DNA of 64,000 nucleotides from UBA2767 sp965228625 (lineage in GTDB: Bacteria; Pseudomonadota; Alphaproteobacteria; Rhizobiales; Methyloligellaceae): positions 3,782,001-3,846,000 of the forward strand of contig OZ245829.1 of assembly GCA_965228625.1 (NCBI GenBank), read 5' to 3'. Made by a program: the position numbers and the translations under genes. Below, piece by piece: positions 1 through 8,733 of this stretch (positions are counted from its first letter, which is position 1; the number at the start of each line of letters is the position of its first letter). The notes under the pieces are model-generated. The model saw only the letters and a program-made list of their open reading frames with translations, had not been told where the DNA came from and ran no database searches.

Positions 1-963
1 GACATAGACCGCCGCCTGCTCGGGCCGCTTCAGTGAAGAGAGCGCCAACGCGAACTGGTCGCTGCCGATGCGCGCGGCAAAATCTCCGTCGCGAATGTTG
101 GATTTCAACAGCTCGGTGATGTAACGCAGCACCGAGTCACCCGCGCTGTGTCCCATCGCATCGTTGATATCCTTGAAGCGGTCGACGTCGATGACCACCG
201 TCGCAAGATATTGCCCGGACTCGTTGCAGTCACCCAGCGCCTCGACCAGATGCGCGTCAAACGATCTGCGGTTCGGCAGACCGGTCAGTTCGTCGTGGCC
301 GGACAGGAACCGCACGCGCTCCTCCGCCTCTGCCCGGTCGCGCGTCTTGCGCAACACGATATAGGAGAAGGTGCCGAAAGCCAGAAGCAGCATGGCGCCG
401 GTCATGCCGGCGATGAACTTGAAAGAGTTTGCCAGGCTTTCCGCCTGCTCGGACTGTTCGACGAAGGCGACGATGGATCCGAGATAGCCATTGACCGAAT
501 TGACCGGAATGACGACCGACGCATAGTGCGAGTGGTTGCCCGAGCCGTCATCCGCGTGAAGTTTCGTCGTCGTCTCGCCCAGGGCCAGATGGTACCGGGT
601 GACCGGTGAGTCCAGTATTTCGAAGGACTGCTCGGTCAGGTTCCAGTCCGCCGGCCCGGTCGAATAGAACAGCTTCTGATCCTTGTCGAAGACGTCGAAG
701 GCGAAAACGCGCGAGAACATCGTCGCGCGGCGGACAAAGAACTCGTCGTTGAGGAAAGCCTGACTTGCGTTGACAGGCGCAGCGTCGACGATACGCAGCA
801 GTTCGTCGGCCCAGCGCATCGCCTCCGAACGCCCGTCACGCATCAACTGTGCATCCTTGACCGAGGTCGATGCCAAAACCCCGACGCAAAGCATGCCGAC
901 GCCCAGCATGATGAAGCTGAGCAACGCTAGGAAATCGCGCCTGAACGAAAAGAACTTGGACAT
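1..963 (-). CDS. Membrane-anchored GGDEF-domain protein (3' part outside window)
   Basis: Predicted cyclic-di-GMP signalling protein of the inner membrane. The frame is open for 321 codons from the ATG at 963 to the window edge, so the C-terminus is missing. It shows a membrane segment at about residues 12-31, a periplasmic sensor region of about 150 residues with no domain I recognise, a second membrane segment at 183-204, and a GGDEF domain starting at DELTGLPNR (224-232). The metal and substrate stretch DVDRFKDIND is at about 259-268. The signature loop reads GSDQF (300-304) instead of GG[DE]EF, so cyclase activity is doubtful. An EAL domain may follow beyond the edge. This is inferred, not seen. 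Confidence 0.85.
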   Translation of the reverse strand, partial: MSKFFSFRRDFLALLSFIMLGVGMLCVGVLASTSVKDAQLMRDGRSEAMRWADELLRIVDAAPVNASQAFLNDEFFVRRATMFSRVFAFDVFDKDQKLFYSTGPADWNLTEQSFEILDSPVTRYHLALGETTTKLHADDGSGNHSHYASVVIPVNSVNGYLGSIVAFVEQSEQAESLANSFKFIAGMTGAMLLLAFGTFSYIVLRKTRDRAEAEERVRFLSGHDELTGLPNRRSFDAHLVEALGDCNESGQYLATVVIDVDRFKDINDAMGHSAGDSVLRYITELLKSNIRDGDFAARIGSDQFALALSSLKRPEQAAVYV

Positions 964-1170
964 CCCTGTCCGGCCCCGCGGATTTTTTGCCGTCGCGGGA
1001 AGCCTAGAGGAGGCACGTAAACATCGGCGTAATAAATATGATTAACGATCTGTTTAGGCGGAGTTTTATTAGGCTTTGTACAGAAGAACTCTGTTTCCGC
1101 CAAATAACGGGCGAGATTGATCGGGAGTGGCAAACATTGCAGATCGCGCCGAACTGCGGTTGGGCGAAGG

Positions 1171-2199
1171 TCAGCCGCCGGTTACGGACATGTGACGCGA
1201 GACTGATGGCCGGTTCGTACGCCGGTCAATGACGAAATCATGCCCCTTCGGTTTGCGGGAGATGGCCTCGTCGATTGCGGCTGACAGCAGCCGGTCGCTT
1301 TCGTCAGACCGCAGCGGCCCGCGCAGATCTGCCGCGTCATCCTGACCGAGGCACATATACAGCGTTCCGGTGCATGTCACCCTGACCCGGTTGCAGGACT
1401 CGCAGAAATTGTGGGTCATGGGCGTGATGAAGCCGATCCTGCCGCCCGTCTCGGCGACCTCGACATAGCGGGCGGGGCCGCCGGTCTTGTAAGGGATGTC
1501 CGTGAGCGTCCACTTGTCCATGAGGCGCGCGCGGACCACAGAGAGCGGCAGATACTGGTCGGAACGGTCGCCGTCGATATCGCCCATCGGCATAGCCTCG
1601 ATGAACGTCAGGTCCATGCCATGGCCATGGGTCCAGCGGATCATCTCGTCATACTCGTCGTCGTTGACGCCTTTCAGCGCAACGGCATTGATCTTGACGT
1701 GAAGTCCGGCCGCCCGGGCCGCATCGATGCCTTGCATGACCTGTTCGAAGTTGCCCCAGCGCGTGATCGTCTTGAACTTCTCGGGCACCAGCGAATCCAG
1801 CGAAACGTTGACCCGCTTCACCCCGCAGTCGGCCAATCGGCCGGCGAACCGGGGAAGCTGACTGCCGTTCGTGGTCAGTGTCAGCTCGTCAAGCGCGCCG
1901 GCTTGGAGGTGCCGCGACAGGGCTTCAAACAGCCAGATGATGTTCTTGCGAACGAGCGGTTCACCGCCCGTGATTCTCAGTTTGCGCACGCCCTTGGCGA
2001 CGAATGCGGTGCACAGCCGGTCCAGTTCCTCAAGGGTCAGAAGGTCCTTCTTAGGCAGGAACGTCATGTTTTCCGACATGCAGTAGACGCAGCGGAAGTC
2101 GCACCTGTCCGTTACCGAGACGCGCAGATAAGTCACGTGGCGTCCGAACGGATCGATCATCTGTGTGTTGCCGGAGTCGACGGGGCCAGAAAATGTCAT
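1171..2199 (-). CDS. moaA: GTP 3',8-cyclase MoaA (molybdopterin cofactor biosynthesis)
   Basis: Radical SAM enzyme that, with MoaC, makes cyclic pyranopterin monophosphate from GTP, the first step of molybdenum cofactor synthesis. The 342-aa frame has the radical SAM cluster motif CDFRCVYC (C33, C37, C40), the GGEPLVRK segment, a second C-terminal cluster in NFCESCNRVR plus a later Cys, and ends in the conserved Gly-Gly tail. I chose the ATG at 2199 because AAAGGG lies about 8 nt upstream. An ATG at 2160 is possible, and the frame stays open further upstream without family similarity. It lies divergent to the molybdenum formate dehydrogenase locus, whose cofactor it helps to supply. Confidence 0.95.
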   Translation of the reverse strand: MTFSGPVDSGNTQMIDPFGRHVTYLRVSVTDRCDFRCVYCMSENMTFLPKKDLLTLEELDRLCTAFVAKGVRKLRITGGEPLVRKNIIWLFEALSRHLQAGALDELTLTTNGSQLPRFAGRLADCGVKRVNVSLDSLVPEKFKTITRWGNFEQVMQGIDAARAAGLHVKINAVALKGVNDDEYDEMIRWTHGHGMDLTFIEAMPMGDIDGDRSDQYLPLSVVRARLMDKWTLTDIPYKTGGPARYVEVAETGGRIGFITPMTHNFCESCNRVRVTCTGTLYMCLGQDDAADLRGPLRSDESDRLLSAAIDEAISRKPKGHDFVIDRRTNRPSVSRHMSVTGG

Positions 2200-2625
2200 A
2201 ACATACAACCCTTTAGCGCAATCCTGCTGTCTGGGCCACGGTCGTGACGCCGGAATGGTCGCTGCAAGTTTCGAGGAAACTCCGAAAGGTACTGCGCGCT
2301 CACCGCAGCTTAACAGCGGAAGCGGTCCGATCAAGCCCATTCAGATGTCGAAAGTTTAATGCGCAGGGCAGACTGTTTGTCGACCCGCTTTCGCGGTCTT
2401 TCCGCGGTCTGATGAAATCGCATAAGTATCTGATGTTATTATATATAAATGTCTTTCTTGTCCGTCAGTCGAATTCACTGGTCGGACCCCCTGAGTTGGT
2501 TCGATTACAACCTATTCCGCACAATTGTTTTTCTGCTATATAAAAGCTGACGCGTTGCGTTTGGTGCGGCCCATCTGCACACTGCGACACGTGCGGCCTT
2601 TCGGCCGTCTGGGAGGAACTTGTGA
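2200..2625. promoter_or_regulatory. Divergent regulatory region between moaA and the formate dehydrogenase operon
   Basis: 426 bases without a convincing gene. It holds an AT-rich core around 2430-2460, a GGTT-N7-AACC dyad at 2498-2512 that could suit a LysR-type regulator, a TATATAA element at 2537-2543 and a 5-bp hairpin at 2594-2607 just before the GGAGG of the first plus-strand gene. I found neither an FNR-type TTGAT-N4-ATCAA box nor a layout typical of a molybdenum-cofactor riboswitch. The promoter assignments are guesses. That both divergent transcripts start here follows from gene order. Confidence 0.5.
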
Positions 2626-3240
2626 ATGCCCGTTGATGAGGCAACGCGGGAGATGTCTACCGCTCTCGCTCAGGAAGATGCGCTGCGCGCGCAAATGTAT
2701 CGATTTTTGGCGCGCTTGCTGGCTGCACCACCTGATCAATCGTTGCTGAAGAACATTTCCGAAATGAACGGCGACGACACCGACCTCGGCAAGTCGATCC
2801 AGTCGTTCGGCAAGCTCGCGGCAAAAACCGATCCCGCGCAGGTCGAGCAGGAGTTCCAGGACCTGTTCATTGGTGTCGGGCGGGGCGAGCTGTTGCCGTA
2901 CGGGTCATACTATCTGACGGGATTTCTTCACGAAAAGCCGCTGTCCAAGCTGCGCAACGACATGGCACAGCTCGGCATCCGACGCTCCCAGGACGTCAAG
3001 GAACCGGAGGATCATGTCGCTGCCCTCATGGACATGATGGCGGGGCTGATCACCGGCGAGTTTGGTGAGCCGGCGACGCTGGCGGAACAGAAAAGGTTTT
3101 TCGAAGCCCACATTTCAAGCTGGGCAGGTCATTTCTTCGCGGACCTAGAGGGCGCGAAGTCATCAGTTCTCTATGCGGCGTTAGGGACAGTCGGCCGGAC
3201 TTTCATCGAGATTGAAACGACGGCTTTTTCCATGTCCTAG
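2626..3240 (+). CDS. TorD/DmsD-family chaperone for formate dehydrogenase
   Basis: Cytoplasmic redox-enzyme maturation chaperone, 204 aa, likely guarding the Tat-exported molybdenum subunit encoded downstream until its cofactor is inserted. It is all-helical by appearance and carries the family core EFQDLFIGVGRGELLPYGSY (about residues 75-94), followed by LHEKPLSKLR, and EPEDHVAALMDMMAGL near 126-141. An acidic E-P-E-D-H segment of this sort is typical of the TorD family. GGAGG lies about 10 nt ahead of the ATG. It is the first gene of the formate dehydrogenase operon, which supports the role. Confidence 0.88.
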   Translation: MPVDEATREMSTALAQEDALRAQMYRFLARLLAAPPDQSLLKNISEMNGDDTDLGKSIQSFGKLAAKTDPAQVEQEFQDLFIGVGRGELLPYGSYYLTGFLHEKPLSKLRNDMAQLGIRRSQDVKEPEDHVAALMDMMAGLITGEFGEPATLAEQKRFFEAHISSWAGHFFADLEGAKSSVLYAALGTVGRTFIEIETTAFSMS

Positions 3241-3300
3241 ACGCGGCTGGGGAAGGCGGGCGTAGCGAATGGCCGCCCGTCAAATCAAAGGAGGCAGAGC

Positions 3301-3498
3301 ATGAAAGCTAAGTGTGATCGTGCAAATGCTGACCGCCGCAATTTCTTGAAACTTGCGGGTGCGGGCACCGTCGCTGGCGGTGTTGCGCTCGTAAGTGGCA
3401 AGAAGGTGGCCGAGGCAAGCACACCTGCCGATGAAACTGGTCGTCTCTACAAGGAGAGCGACCACATCAAGACCTATTACGACCTCGCCCGGTTCTAG
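3301..3498 (+). CDS. Formate dehydrogenase region Tat-signal small protein
   Basis: 65-aa protein that is mostly a twin-arginine signal: ADRRNFLKLAGAG at about residues 11-23, a hydrophobic stretch to about 32, then a short polar tail ending YYDLARF. Small proteins of this kind are known immediately upstream of membrane-bound formate dehydrogenase genes, but their function is unsettled. AAAGGAGG lies just before the ATG. The mature part would be only about 30 residues, so it may be an export-linked accessory peptide or subunit. It sits between the TorD-like chaperone and the catalytic subunit. Confidence 0.85.
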   Translation: MKAKCDRANADRRNFLKLAGAGTVAGGVALVSGKKVAEASTPADETGRLYKESDHIKTYYDLARF

Positions 3499-3583
3499 CC
3501 GGACGATGACGTGATTGGATTATCCCTGCATTCGCAGGGGCCTTGCTCCGATCCTCTCGGAGCGTATTTGGAAGGAGGAAGCG

Positions 3584-6481
3584 ATGCTAAGGAAGAAGGT
3601 AAACGGGGTTGCGAATGGCCCCCGTTTGTCGTCTGCCATCAGCGAGCTGACCGGTGGCGCCGTTGACCGGCGCACCTTCCTGCGCAATTCGGGACTGGCC
3701 ATTGGCGGTCTCGCTGCCGTAACAGGCTTGCGCAGTGGTATGGTTACCAAAGCCGAAGCGGCATCCGCCGGTAGCGGTGCGGTGGAGATCAAGAAATCGG
3801 TCTGCACGCACTGTTCGGTTGGCTGCACGGTTCTGGCGGAGGTACAGAACGGCGTTTGGACCGGGCAAGAGCCCGGCTTCGACAGCCCGTTCAACCTTGG
3901 TGCGCATTGCGCCAAGGGCGCTTCGGTGCGCGAGCACGCCCATGGCGAGCGGCGCCTGAAGTACCCGACCAAGCTCGAAGGCGGAAAATGGAAGAAGATC
4001 AGCTGGGATCAGGCGATCAACGAGGTTGGCGACAAGATGCTCGCCATCCGCAAAGAGTCCGGTCCCGACTCGGTCTACTGGCTCGGTTCGGCGAAACACT
4101 CGAACGAACAGGCCTACCTTTTCCGTAAGTTCTATGCCTTCTGGGGCTCCAACAACGGAGACCATCAGGCTCGGATCTGTCACTCCACCACGGTTGCGGG
4201 TGTTGCCAACACCTGGGGCTACGGTGCGATGACGAACTCCTACAATGACATCCACAATTCCAAGGCGATGATCCTTGTCGGCTCAAACCCGACCGAAGCT
4301 CATCCCGTCGCCGTCATGCATCTGCTGAAGGCGAAAGAGCAGAACAATGCTGCCTTGATTGTGTGTGATCCGCGCTTTACGCGGACCGCGGCGCACGCGA
4401 CGGAATATGTTCGCTTCCGTCCGGGCACGGATGTCGGCCTCATCTGGGGCATTCTCTGGCACATCTTCGAGAATGGCTGGGAGGACAAGGAGTACATCCG
4501 CCAGCGTGTCTGGGGCATGGAGTACATCCGCGAAGAAGTGAAGAAATGGACACCGGAAGAGACCGAACGGGTCACCGGAACGCCAGGTTCGCAGCTTCGC
4601 CGTGTGGCCCGCACGCTCGCCACCAACAAGCCAGGGACCATCGTCTGGTGCATGGGTGGCACGCAGCACACGAACGGCAACAACAACACCCGTGCCTACT
4701 GCATCCTGCAGCTGGCGCTCGGCAATATCGGCCGGACGGGTGGTGGCGCCAACATCTTCCGCGGCCATGACAACGTGCAGGGTGCGACCGACTTCGGCGT
4801 GCTTTCGCACACTCTTCCGGGCTACTACGGCCTGAAGAAAGGCTCGTGGATGCACTGGGCGCGCGTTTGGGATGTCGACTACGACTATCTCAAGGGCCGT
4901 TTCGCATCGGAAAAACTGATGCAGTCGAAGGGTATCCCGGTATCGCGCTGGGTCGACGGCGTCCTCGAAGACAAGAGCAAGATGGACCAGCCGGACAATC
5001 TCCGGGCCATGGTGTTCTGGGGACATGCGCCGAACTCGCAGACGCGTGGTATCGAGATGAAGAAGGCGTTCGAGAAGCTCGATCTTCTCGTCGTCATCGA
5101 TCCCTTCCCGACGGTCAGTGCCGTCATGCACGATCGCACCGACGGTGTGTATCTGCTGCCGGCCACGACGCAGTACGAGACCTACGGGTCGGTGACCGCG
5201 TCAAACCGTTCGCTGCAATGGCGTGAGAAGGTGGTTGATCCGCTCTTCGAAAGCCTGCCCGATCATACGATCATGTACAAACTCGCCAAGAAGTTCGGGT
5301 TCGAGAAAGAGATGTTCAAGAACATCAAAGTCGAGAACGACGAGCCGAATGTCGAGGACACGACCCTTGAGTTCAACAAGGGCATGTGGACGATCGGGTA
5401 CACCGGCCAGTCTCCGGACCGGCTGAAATTGCACATGGCCAACCAGCATACCTTCGACAAGACCACCCTCCTCGCGAACGGTGGACCTGCCGATGGTGAC
5501 TTCTATGGTCTGCCATGGCCGTGCTGGGGTACTGCAGAGATGAAGCACCCGGGCACACCAAACCTGTACGATCCGTCGAAGCCTGTCGCCGAAGGCGGCT
5601 TGAACTTCCGCGCCCGTTTCGGTGTGAAAGCACCGGACAAGTGGGGCGGAGGCAATCTGCTTGCCGAAGGCGGGAACGAAGGCGTGTCCTATCCGGTCGG
5701 AAACGAGATCAAGGATGGGCATCCGGAGTTCACCATGGCCATGCTCAAGAAGCTTGGCTGGGACAGCGACCTCACGGCGGAAGAGAAAGCGACCATCGAA
5801 AAGATCGCCGGCGACAAGACCAACTGGAAGACCGACCTCTCGGGCGGTATCCAGCGCGTCGCGATCAAGCATGGTTGCGCGCCTTTCGGTAACGCGAAGG
5901 CACGAACCGTGGTCTGGAACTTCCCGGATCCGGTGCCGCTCCATCGCGAACCGTTGTACACCAACCGGCGTGATCTGCTGGACAAGTACGCCACGTACTC
6001 CGACCGGCAGATGTATCGCCTTCCGACCCGCTATGCCTCGATCCAGGAGCAGGATTTCACGAAAGAATATCCGCTCATCATGACATCGGGGCGCCTCGTC
6101 GAGTACGAGGGCGGCGGTGACGAAACTCGGTCCAACCCGTGGCTCGCGGAGCTTCAGCAAGACATGTTTGTTGAAATCAATCCGGGGGACGCGAACGATC
6201 TGGGCATCAAGGATGGCCAGATGGTCTGGGTCGAGGGTGCCGAGAAGGCGAAGGTCAAGGTGATGGCCATGGTAACCGAACGGGTCGGCAGGGGCGTTGT
6301 CTTCATGCCGTTCCACTATGGTGGCCATTTCCAAGGCAAGGACCTGAGGAGCAAATATCCCGAAGGCGCCGATCCATATGTGCTCGGCGAGGCCTGCAAT
6401 ACGGCCTTCACCTACGGATATGACTCCGTGACCAACATGCAGGAGACGAAAGTGTCTCTCTGCAAGGTCACCAAGGCATAA
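3584..6481 (+). CDS. fdhA: Formate dehydrogenase, molybdopterin/4Fe-4S catalytic subunit
   Basis: Catalytic subunit of a membrane-bound, periplasm-facing formate dehydrogenase that oxidises formate to CO2 and passes electrons to FdhB. 965 aa. Twin-arginine signal VDRRTFLRNSG at about 28-38; N-terminal 4Fe-4S ligands C74, C77, C81 and C109; then the bis-MGD molybdopterin oxidoreductase body and C-terminal dinucleotide-binding domain. The metal ligand in ARICHSTTVAG is Cys199, so this is the non-selenium form. I chose the ATG at 3584, preceded by GGAAGGAGG. An in-frame upstream start at 3515 would bury the Tat motif deeper. It is cotranscribed by position with fdhB, 12 nt downstream. Confidence 0.96.
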   Translation: MLRKKVNGVANGPRLSSAISELTGGAVDRRTFLRNSGLAIGGLAAVTGLRSGMVTKAEAASAGSGAVEIKKSVCTHCSVGCTVLAEVQNGVWTGQEPGFDSPFNLGAHCAKGASVREHAHGERRLKYPTKLEGGKWKKISWDQAINEVGDKMLAIRKESGPDSVYWLGSAKHSNEQAYLFRKFYAFWGSNNGDHQARICHSTTVAGVANTWGYGAMTNSYNDIHNSKAMILVGSNPTEAHPVAVMHLLKAKEQNNAALIVCDPRFTRTAAHATEYVRFRPGTDVGLIWGILWHIFENGWEDKEYIRQRVWGMEYIREEVKKWTPEETERVTGTPGSQLRRVARTLATNKPGTIVWCMGGTQHTNGNNNTRAYCILQLALGNIGRTGGGANIFRGHDNVQGATDFGVLSHTLPGYYGLKKGSWMHWARVWDVDYDYLKGRFASEKLMQSKGIPVSRWVDGVLEDKSKMDQPDNLRAMVFWGHAPNSQTRGIEMKKAFEKLDLLVVIDPFPTVSAVMHDRTDGVYLLPATTQYETYGSVTASNRSLQWREKVVDPLFESLPDHTIMYKLAKKFGFEKEMFKNIKVENDEPNVEDTTLEFNKGMWTIGYTGQSPDRLKLHMANQHTFDKTTLLANGGPADGDFYGLPWPCWGTAEMKHPGTPNLYDPSKPVAEGGLNFRARFGVKAPDKWGGGNLLAEGGNEGVSYPVGNEIKDGHPEFTMAMLKKLGWDSDLTAEEKATIEKIAGDKTNWKTDLSGGIQRVAIKHGCAPFGNAKARTVVWNFPDPVPLHREPLYTNRRDLLDKYATYSDRQMYRLPTRYASIQEQDFTKEYPLIMTSGRLVEYEGGGDETRSNPWLAELQQDMFVEINPGDANDLGIKDGQMVWVEGAEKAKVKVMAMVTERVGRGVVFMPFHYGGHFQGKDLRSKYPEGADPYVLGEACNTAFTYGYDSVTNMQETKVSLCKVTKA

Positions 6482-6493
6482 GGAGTACACGCG

Positions 6494-7090
6494 ATGGCTG
6501 CTAGGATGACATTCCTTTGTGATGCAGAACGCTGCATCGAGTGCAACGCGTGTGTTACGGCGTGCAAGAACGAGAACGAGGTCCCCTGGGGCATCAATCG
6601 CCGCCGGGTCGTGACGATCAATGACGGCAAGCCGGGCGAGAGGTCAATCTCGGTCGCTTGCATGCATTGTTCGGATGCGCCCTGCATGGCGGTATGTCCA
6701 GTGGATTGCTTCTACCAGACCGATGAAGGTGTGGTGCTGCACTCCAAGGACCTTTGCATCGGCTGTGGTTATTGCTTCTATGCGTGCCCGTTCGGCGCGC
6801 CGCAATTCCCGCAGGTCGGAAACTTCGGTTCACGCGGCAAGATGGACAAATGTACCTTCTGCGCCGGTGGTCCGGAGGCCGACAAGTCTGATGCGGAGTT
6901 CAAGAAGTACGGCCGTAACCGTCTTGCGGAAGGCACACTGCCGCTTTGCGCCGAGATGTGCGCAACCAAGGCACTGCTTGCTGGTGACGGCGATGTCGTC
7001 TCCAACATCTACCGCGAGCGCGTTGTCGCGCGTGGCTTCGGCTCCGGTGCATGGGGCTGGGGACGCGCGTACCCAGGCAAAGGTGCCTAG
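6494..7090 (+). CDS. fdhB: Formate dehydrogenase iron-sulfur subunit
   Basis: Electron-transfer subunit with four predicted 4Fe-4S clusters, 198 aa, carrying electrons from FdhA to the cytochrome b subunit. The Cys groups are CIECNACVTAC near residues 15-25, CMHCSDAPCMAVC near 56-68, CIGCGYCFYAC near 88-98, and a C-terminal set including CTFC and CAEMC. No signal peptide is visible, as expected for a protein exported as a complex with the Tat-signal subunit. A good ribosome-binding site (AAGGAG) spans the stop of fdhA and the gap. A strong hairpin follows the gene. Confidence 0.95.
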   Translation: MAARMTFLCDAERCIECNACVTACKNENEVPWGINRRRVVTINDGKPGERSISVACMHCSDAPCMAVCPVDCFYQTDEGVVLHSKDLCIGCGYCFYACPFGAPQFPQVGNFGSRGKMDKCTFCAGGPEADKSDAEFKKYGRNRLAEGTLPLCAEMCATKALLAGDGDVVSNIYRERVVARGFGSGAWGWGRAYPGKGA

Positions 7091-7104
7091 GCACACAAAT
7101 GGAT

Positions 7105-7128
7105 GGGGCGGCTCTCAGGAGCCGCCCC
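7105..7128 (+). terminator. Strong GC hairpin after fdhB
   Basis: Perfect 10-bp stem (GGGGCGGCTC / GAGCCGCCCC) with a TCAG loop, followed by TCTTCCC rather than a run of T. It lies between fdhB and the lipoprotein gene inside the operon. It may act as a partial terminator or as a 3' stabiliser that sets subunit stoichiometry. The role is inferred. Confidence 0.6.
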
Positions 7129-7284
7129 TCTTCCCATACGATTCGACACAAACACATACTCAAGCCCGATATTGCTGTTTTGTGTATATGGATTTGATCG
7201 TTGATGCTCAGACCTGTGTCTAAGGTGCAGGATGGCAAACGATCAGTTATCTTATTGAAGTTCTCTGGGACTCAGGAGAGATCG

Positions 7285-7461
7285 ATGCGAGCGATTGTCT
7301 ATGGCGTCGCCTTGGCCAGCCTTATGGTTCTTGCAGGCTGTCAGGAAACAAGCCGGCCGTTGAGTTTTGAAAAGGGGACTTATCGTGGCAAGGCGGACAC
7401 CGAGCTCACGAAAGAACAAGTCGATGCGTTGCGGCAGCGCGGCATGCGCATTGCGAAATAA
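7285..7461 (+). CDS. Small lipoprotein of the formate dehydrogenase operon
   Basis: 58-aa predicted lipoprotein with signal peptide and lipobox LAGC (Cys at about residue 19), leaving a mature domain of about 40 residues rich in charged residues, including KGTYRGKADTELTKEQVDAL. I chose the ATG at 7285 because CAGGAGAG lies just upstream; the longer frame starting at 7201 lacks this. It sits 20 nt before the cytochrome b gene. I do not recognise a named family. Its position between the beta and gamma subunits suggests an envelope accessory part of the complex, which is inference. Confidence 0.8.
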   Translation: MRAIVYGVALASLMVLAGCQETSRPLSFEKGTYRGKADTELTKEQVDALRQRGMRIAK

Positions 7462-7481
7462 GCACAACGGGAGGAAGTGAG

Positions 7482-8654
7482 ATGATGGCGATTTCGAAAG
7501 GCAGATGGTGGGTGGTGCAGCTCGCTGTGCTGGCAATGATTGCCGTCGGCACGACGTTTGCGCTGGAGATTGTCGATCCGCATCAGGCGCACGCGCAAAG
7601 CAATGTGCGCCCACCGGCCGGGGCTGTGCAATCCGCGACGCCCCAAGAAGGCGAAGTGCCTGGCGGCGCGCTCGGAAACCTCTCAGCCTCAGAGACCTGG
7701 CGCGCCATCCGGCAGGGCGGGAGGGGAACGGTATCCATACCCGACAAGCAGGCCGGCCAGTATATCCAGTCCGAGGGAGAGCTCTGGAGGGGCATAAAGA
7801 AAGGACCGATTTCGACATGGGGTGTGATCGGTCTCGCTGCCGTGGTGCTCGTGCTCACCTTGTTCTATCTGGGCCGCGGCCGGATCATGGTCGATCACGG
7901 CATGAGCGGACGGACAATCACGCGCTTCCGTGATATCGAGCGCATGGGCCATTGGTTGCTCGCGGTTTCGTTCATTATCCTGGCAGTCTCCGGCCTCATC
8001 ATTTCCTACGGCAGGTACTTTATGATGCCGGTTCTCGGTCCGGAGGTGTTTGCGGAAATCGCCCGTGTCAGCAAATGGTCGCACAACTATGTCGCCTTTG
8101 CCTTCATGGTCTCGCTGGTGATGGTCTTCGTTCTCTGGATCAAGGAGAACTTCCCGAACAAGTATGATCTGCAATGGCTGGCACGCGGCGGCGGTATGTT
8201 CGTGAAGGGCAGCCACCCGCCGTCCAAGAAGTTCAATGCAGGACAGAAAATCCTGTTCTGGCTGGTGATTCTCGGCGGCATCCTTCTCTCGCTGACGGGC
8301 ATCGCGATGTTGTTCCCGTTCCAGACATCGATGTTCGCGGGGGCATTCGCGATCCTGAACGTGTTCGGTTTGGGCCTTCCGACCGACCTGACACCGTTGC
8401 AGGAAATGCAGCTCGCAACTCTCTGGCACACGGTCGTTTCGTTTGTTCTGATCATGGTCGTCATTGCCCACATTTATATCGGCACGATCGGGATGGAGGG
8501 CGCGTTCGATGCGATGGGGTCCGGCGAGGTCGACGAGAACTGGGCCAAGGAGCACCATTCGATCTGGGCGAAAGAAGTAATCCAGTCTCGTGGCAAGGCG
8601 CGCAGTAAAGGGCGCCGCAAAGGCGGGGCGAAAGCCGCCGCGCCTGCTGAGTAA
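7482..8654 (+). CDS. fdhC: Formate dehydrogenase cytochrome b (gamma) subunit
   Basis: Membrane anchor and quinone-reducing subunit, 390 aa. After an N-terminal membrane segment (about 9-28) come a roughly 80-residue periplasmic extension and then the di-haem cytochrome b core with four or so further membrane helices. Candidate haem ligands are His in GHWLLAVSF (about 156), KWSHNY (about 199), LWHTVV (about 314) and AHIYIG (about 329). The C-terminus is a basic tail rich in Lys and Arg. GGGAGGAAGTGAG precedes the ATG. The periplasmic extension is longer than in the enterobacterial FdnI type. Confidence 0.93.
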   Translation: MMAISKGRWWVVQLAVLAMIAVGTTFALEIVDPHQAHAQSNVRPPAGAVQSATPQEGEVPGGALGNLSASETWRAIRQGGRGTVSIPDKQAGQYIQSEGELWRGIKKGPISTWGVIGLAAVVLVLTLFYLGRGRIMVDHGMSGRTITRFRDIERMGHWLLAVSFIILAVSGLIISYGRYFMMPVLGPEVFAEIARVSKWSHNYVAFAFMVSLVMVFVLWIKENFPNKYDLQWLARGGGMFVKGSHPPSKKFNAGQKILFWLVILGGILLSLTGIAMLFPFQTSMFAGAFAILNVFGLGLPTDLTPLQEMQLATLWHTVVSFVLIMVVIAHIYIGTIGMEGAFDAMGSGEVDENWAKEHHSIWAKEVIQSRGKARSKGRRKGGAKAAAPAE

Positions 8655-8733
8655 AGTTCATTGCACGTGCAGGCGGGACCTGATCGGGTCTTGCTTGCAC
8701 GGCTTCACCGATGACCGCCTGTTCGGACCCATC

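Noticed and set aside
2200..2625. Molybdenum-cofactor riboswitch ahead of moaA
   Set aside because: I could not align the region to the known multi-stem architecture; only a short hairpin and a dyad are seen.
4178..4180. Possible selenocysteine position in the formate dehydrogenase subunit
   Set aside because: The codon is TGT (Cys), not TGA, and no SECIS element is needed.
5201..6490. 429-codon open frame antisense to fdhA
   Set aside because: Shadow of the conserved catalytic subunit; no ribosome site and no recognisable domain.
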